Shown here: positions 60,679-64,000 of the stretch, piece by piece
How the letters are laid out: every line of letters starts with the position of its first letter
Position numbering within the stretch: the first letter of the stretch is position 1
Origin: Alphaproteobacteria bacterium
GTDB lineage: Bacteria > Pseudomonadota > Alphaproteobacteria > UBA2966
Assembly: GCA_018650465.1 (NCBI GenBank)
Contig: JABIFY010000107.1
Span: 1 to 64,000 of the forward strand
Length of the DNA stretch: 64,000 nucleotides
Direction: 5' to 3'
Notes under the pieces: generated by a model
The model's database searches: none
The model's input: only the letters and a program-made list of their open reading frames with translations
What the model was told of the DNA's origin: nothing
Made by a program: the position numbers and the translations under genes

Positions 60679-63081
60679 TTAATAAAGCCCGCCGGTACCG
60701 GAACGTGCCCTTGTGCCCGGCGCTATGGCCATGGTGCCATCCAGCACTGGTCCTGCCGAAGTTGGCTCTGTACCAGGCCTGAAGGCTTCCAGGATCGTAT
60801 TTCTGTCCGATGCCCGCGCCAAAACACCCGTGGAAGCATTCACCCGCACAAGACGGATGCCAGGCGGAATACGGAACGGAATGGCTGTTTGGCCCTCCAG
60901 GGCTTCCAGCATGAAATCACGGAAGATCGGGGCCGCGACCGAGGCCCCCTGCTCCCGCCGACCCAGGGTGCGTGGTTTGTCAAAACCGCCGTAAACGCCG
61001 ACCGCCAGATCAGGGGCAAAGCCCATGAACCAGGTATCAACAGAATCGTTGGATGTGCCGGTTTTGCCCGCCAGGGGTTTCTTCACGGCTTTGACGCGTC
61101 TGCCGGTACCCCGTTCAACGGCCCCTTCCAGCATGGACACAACCTGATAGGCAGTCTGGGGATCGACGACCTTGAGGCGGTCATCCTTGATGGTCGGTGC
61201 CGGCTGGCCATTCCAGCGCACGTCCTGACAGAAGGTGCAGGTTCGGCCATCATGTACAAAGACTGTCTTGCCGCGTTTGTCCTGTATGCGATCAATCAAC
61301 GTCGGAATAACTTTCTTGCCACCATTAACCAGCATCGCATAGGCAGTGGTCAGACGCGTCAACGTCGTTTCACCCGCCCCCAGCGCCATGGATAGCATCT
61401 CAGGCATATCGTCACTGATGCCAAAACGATTGGCATAATCCCTGACGACTTCCATGCCAATAAACTGGGCCAGACGCACGGTCATCAAGTTTCGGGATTT
61501 CTCGATACCCAGTCGCAGGGTGCTGGGGCCATAGAACTTTTTGGTATAGTTGGCTGGCTTCCATTTGGGTCTCCCCTCGCCCTGATCAATGACAAAGGGC
61601 GCATCCAGCACCAGACTGGCAGGCGTAAAACCATTTTCCAAAGCGGCGGCATAGATAAAGGGCTTGAAGGCAGAACCTGGTTGCCGCCGGGCTTGCGTTG
61701 CACGATTGAATTCACTGCCACTAAAGTCATAGCCGCCAACCATGGCAAGGACACGTCCCGTATGAGGATCCATCGCCACCAGCCCACCCTGGATTTGTGG
61801 GATTTGCCGCAAGCCATAGAACCCGCGATGTTCGCCGGGCAGTTCCTCGATGGGCACAATATCGCCAACTTTGACGACATCCCGCGGCCACTTGGGTTTG
61901 GGGCCAACACGCTGACCTTTGGCCCAGGCTCTGGCCCAGGTAAGTTCAGTCATGGGGATAATGCCGATGGCACCGCTGGCCAGACCAACTTCAACGCCCT
62001 CTTCCATCAAAGTCAGAATGACGCCCATCTTCCAATCGCCAAGACTGCCGGGTTTGGACACAGCGCCAAGTTTTTCTGCCCAGTCGTAACCAATTTCCAT
62101 TGTGCCCAGAGGCCCGCGCCAGCCATGACGGCGGTCATAGCTGATCAAACCATTCCGCAAGACCCGCTGAGCGATCTTCTGCAGTCGGGGGTCAAGCGTT
62201 GTGCGGACCGACAGCCCACCTTCATAAAGACCGGCTTCACCATAGCGTTCGATCAACTGGCGACGGACTTCTTCGGTAAAGTGTTCGGCGGAAACAAACT
62301 CGGTCTCCCGGCCCCGTCGAATGCCAAGCGGCAAAGCCCGCGCCCATTCGGCCTCCCGTTCGGTGACAACGCCGTCTTTAAGCATACGCCCGATCACCCA
62401 GTTACGCCGGGCTGTGGCGGCCTCGGGGCGGCGGATCGGGTGGTAGTTGTTGGGGGCCTTGGGCAAAGCCGCCAGAAAGGCCGTTTCCTCGAGGGTTAAT
62501 TGATCAAGCGGCTTGTCAAAATAGGCCAGGCCCGCCGCTGCAACACCATAAGCGCCAAAACCCAGATAAATTTCGTTCAGGTAAAGCTCGAGAATACGGT
62601 CCTTGCTGATGGCGCGCTCGATGCGAAAGGCAAGTATGGCTTCCTTGGCTTTGCGCTCAATCGATACTTCGTTGGTCAACAGGAAGTTCTTGGCCACTTG
62701 CTGGGTGATTGTCGAGGCGCCGACAGGACGGCGGTTGCGGGCAAAGTTGGCGATATTTGTCAGAGTGGCACGGGCAATGCTGAAAAAATCAACGCCGGAA
62801 TGAGAGTAGAAATTTGAGTCTTCTGCCGACATAAAGGCCCGGATCACACGCTTGGGGATCGCTTCGATGGGCACAAACACCCGTTTCTCGCGGGCATATT
62901 CGGCTAACAAACCACCATCACCTGCGTGTATTCGGGTCACCGTCGGTGGCTCATATGTTGCCAGCTGCTGGTAGTCCGGCAGTCCACGGCCATAATGATA
63001 GAGACCCCAGACAACGACACCAACGCCTGACAGGGTTACCAGGACAATCATTCCAAACATGGCGGCAAAGAACTTGATCAT
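60679..63081 (-). CDS. mrcA: Penicillin-binding protein 1A
   Basis: An 800-aa bifunctional enzyme. An N-terminal membrane anchor (about 5-28) is followed by the glycosyltransferase domain (AFMSAEDSNFYSHSGVD, ASTITQQVAKNFLL, LELYLNEIYLGFGAYGVAAA) and the transpeptidase domain with S-x-x-K in PGSAFKPFIYAAALE, the SRN-type motif in KSRNLMTVRLA, and KTGTSND. It polymerises and cross-links peptidoglycan. Located next to the amidase gene on the same strand. Confidence 0.95.
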   Translation of the reverse strand: MIKFFAAMFGMIVLVTLSGVGVVVWGLYHYGRGLPDYQQLATYEPPTVTRIHAGDGGLLAEYAREKRVFVPIEAIPKRVIRAFMSAEDSNFYSHSGVDFFSIARATLTNIANFARNRRPVGASTITQQVAKNFLLTNEVSIERKAKEAILAFRIERAISKDRILELYLNEIYLGFGAYGVAAAGLAYFDKPLDQLTLEETAFLAALPKAPNNYHPIRRPEAATARRNWVIGRMLKDGVVTEREAEWARALPLGIRRGRETEFVSAEHFTEEVRRQLIERYGEAGLYEGGLSVRTTLDPRLQKIAQRVLRNGLISYDRRHGWRGPLGTMEIGYDWAEKLGAVSKPGSLGDWKMGVILTLMEEGVEVGLASGAIGIIPMTELTWARAWAKGQRVGPKPKWPRDVVKVGDIVPIEELPGEHRGFYGLRQIPQIQGGLVAMDPHTGRVLAMVGGYDFSGSEFNRATQARRQPGSAFKPFIYAAALENGFTPASLVLDAPFVIDQGEGRPKWKPANYTKKFYGPSTLRLGIEKSRNLMTVRLAQFIGMEVVRDYANRFGISDDMPEMLSMALGAGETTLTRLTTAYAMLVNGGKKVIPTLIDRIQDKRGKTVFVHDGRTCTFCQDVRWNGQPAPTIKDDRLKVVDPQTAYQVVSMLEGAVERGTGRRVKAVKKPLAGKTGTSNDSVDTWFMGFAPDLAVGVYGGFDKPRTLGRREQGASVAAPIFRDFMLEALEGQTAIPFRIPPGIRLVRVNASTGVLARASDRNTILEAFRPGTEPTSAGPVLDGTMAIAPGTRARSGTGGLY

Positions 63082-63135
63082 ATTTCTGTTGTTGTCTGGT
63101 TCATTTTGAGAGCGAGGAAGCTTCTGCGATTACGG

Positions 63136-63235
63136 CGATTCCGACTTTATCGGAATCGCGTCTGCATTGATATTTGGCGCGTACATTGAGTTTAAAGCAA
63201 CGCTGCGTTTCCGTGAAACCCGGAAACGCTCTATC
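63136..63235. repeat. Two-hairpin intergenic repeat, copy B
   Basis: Hairpin CGATTCCG/CGGAATCG (63136-63158) and hairpin GCGTTTCC/GGAAACGC (63205-63229), 46 bases apart, ending GCTCTA. It has the same design as copy A near 39.3 kb. It lies between amiC and mrcA. Confidence 0.6.
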
Positions 63236-63267
63236 GTTTGAATATGGCATGGATAAGGCAATAGACA

Positions 63268-64000
63268 TCATCGTTTGACAAAATAGCTGTTAATGGCGCG
63301 GGTCAGCGCCGTGACCAGGGCCGCGCGACGGCGGGAGGATCGCAGGATGCGTTCGTCTTCCCGATTTGAAAGGTAGCCCATTTCCACCAGCACTGACGGC
63401 ACGTCAGGTGCCTTGAGAACAGCAAATCCGGCAAAGCGATGGCTGCGGCGTAAAACTTTGACGCTTTTGGCCAGTTCATCAATAACCTGGCTGGCAAATG
63501 TCGCAGAAAGGTTCATGGTTTCACGCTGGGCCAGATCAATCAGGATATTGGCCACATCCTTGCTTTGATGACCAAAATCCATGCCGGCAATGATATCAGC
63601 CTTGTTTTCCTTCGCGGCCAGGGCGGCGGCTTCCTTGTCCGAGGATTTTTCGGACAGGGTATAAACACTGGCACCCCGGACACTACGTTTTCGAATACTG
63701 TCTGCATGAAGGGACATGAATAAATCCCCCTTCGCCGCCCTGCCCCGTGCCACACGGTTTCGAAGACGCACAAAAACATCCCGGTCCCGTGTCATCACAA
63801 CCTTGTAGCGACCTGTAGCCAGGAGTTTTTTGCGAAGCTCCAGTGCGACTGCCAGGGTGACTTCTTTTTCGTGACTGCCGCTGGCCCCGATAGTACCCGG
63901 ATCAACGCCGCCATGCCCGGCATCGATCACGATCACCGGCTTGGGGTTGGCCTTGCGGGCCCTGCTGGTTTGCAACGGTGTCGTTTTTTTGGAGGGCTTT
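63268..64000 (-). CDS. amiC: N-acetylmuramoyl-L-alanine amidase (AmiC-type), N-terminus outside window
   Basis: Open to the right edge, so the N-terminal part (usually an AMIN domain) is missing. The amidase_3 domain is visible: VIVIDAGHGGVDPGTIGASG (zinc His), later EKEVTLAVALELRKKL (Glu), FMSLHADS (His) and SVLVEMGYLSNREDE (catalytic Glu). It cleaves MurNAc-L-Ala bonds to separate daughter cells. It is upstream of mrcA on the same strand. Confidence 0.92.
   Translation of the reverse strand, partial: KPSKKTTPLQTSRARKANPKPVIVIDAGHGGVDPGTIGASGSHEKEVTLAVALELRKKLLATGRYKVVMTRDRDVFVRLRNRVARGRAAKGDLFMSLHADSIRKRSVRGASVYTLSEKSSDKEAAALAAKENKADIIAGMDFGHQSKDVANILIDLAQRETMNLSATFASQVIDELAKSVKVLRRSHRFAGFAVLKAPDVPSVLVEMGYLSNREDERILRSSRRRAALVTALTRAINSYFVKR

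Overview
The window reads as a chromosome segment of a marine-type alphaproteobacterium, probably Rhodospirillales-like. The clues are a form II RuBisCO cluster (cbbR, cbbF, cbbP, cbbM), a complete ISC iron-sulphur operon with HscA/HscB, a PleD-type diguanylate cyclase, adenylate cyclases fused to TolB-like or ferredoxin domains, an M23 peptidase/bactofilin pair, and many 4-base ATGA gene overlaps. Genus cannot be decided from sequence reading alone.

Layout. 1-4.6 kb is the integrase end of an integrative element next to an intact tRNA-Ser(TGA): a primase-like replication protein cut by the window edge, two small genes, an AlpA/excisionase-like HTH protein, a divergent ribbon-helix-helix protein and a tyrosine integrase. 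This order resembles phage satellites. 4.8-5.7 kb holds a class I cyclic-di-GMP riboswitch in front of an exported Sel1-like protein. 5.7-13.5 kb is a mix: AhpD-like protein, hybrid histidine kinase, a membrane beta-helix protein overlapping a class III cyclase, a solute-binding protein and a flavin reductase. 13.6-26.5 kb is a catabolic and uptake locus: a frameshifted Asp/Glu racemase-like gene, hydroxypyruvate isomerase, D-threonine/hydroxyaspartate aldolase, acyl-CoA ligase, serine hydrolase, a five-gene peptide-type ABC transporter, an HTH regulator flanked by phased TGACGC boxes, and an SDR dehydrogenase.

26.8-30.7 kb carries a PleD-like diguanylate cyclase, a FrnE-type DsbA protein and a membrane/ferredoxin/cyclase fusion. 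30.8-39.1 kb is one long leftward operon, cysE-iscR-nifS-iscS-iscU-iscA-hscB-hscA-fdx-iscX, with a candidate IscR-controlled promoter at 39.5 kb. It joins cysteine supply to cluster assembly. 40.3-44.7 kb is the Calvin-cycle cluster, with CbbR divergent from fbp-prk-cbbM. 44.7-55.0 kb holds anmK, tyrS, a lipoprotein, a cupin/HD-domain pair, an AsmA/DUF3971 envelope protein and glnE. 55.1-64 kb holds a histone H1-like lysine/alanine repeat protein, a BCP peroxiredoxin, M23 peptidase plus bactofilin, a receiver protein, prfB with its programmed +1 frameshift, PBP1A and the start-truncated AmiC amidase.

The most interesting signals are the c-di-GMP riboswitch with its output gene (and a diguanylate cyclase 22 kb away), the satellite-like element at tRNA-Ser, the two-promoter TGACGC operator system around the HTH regulator, the redox-type cyclase fusion, and the HD-oxygenase-like/cupin pair. 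No CRISPR array, rRNA or insertion sequence was seen.
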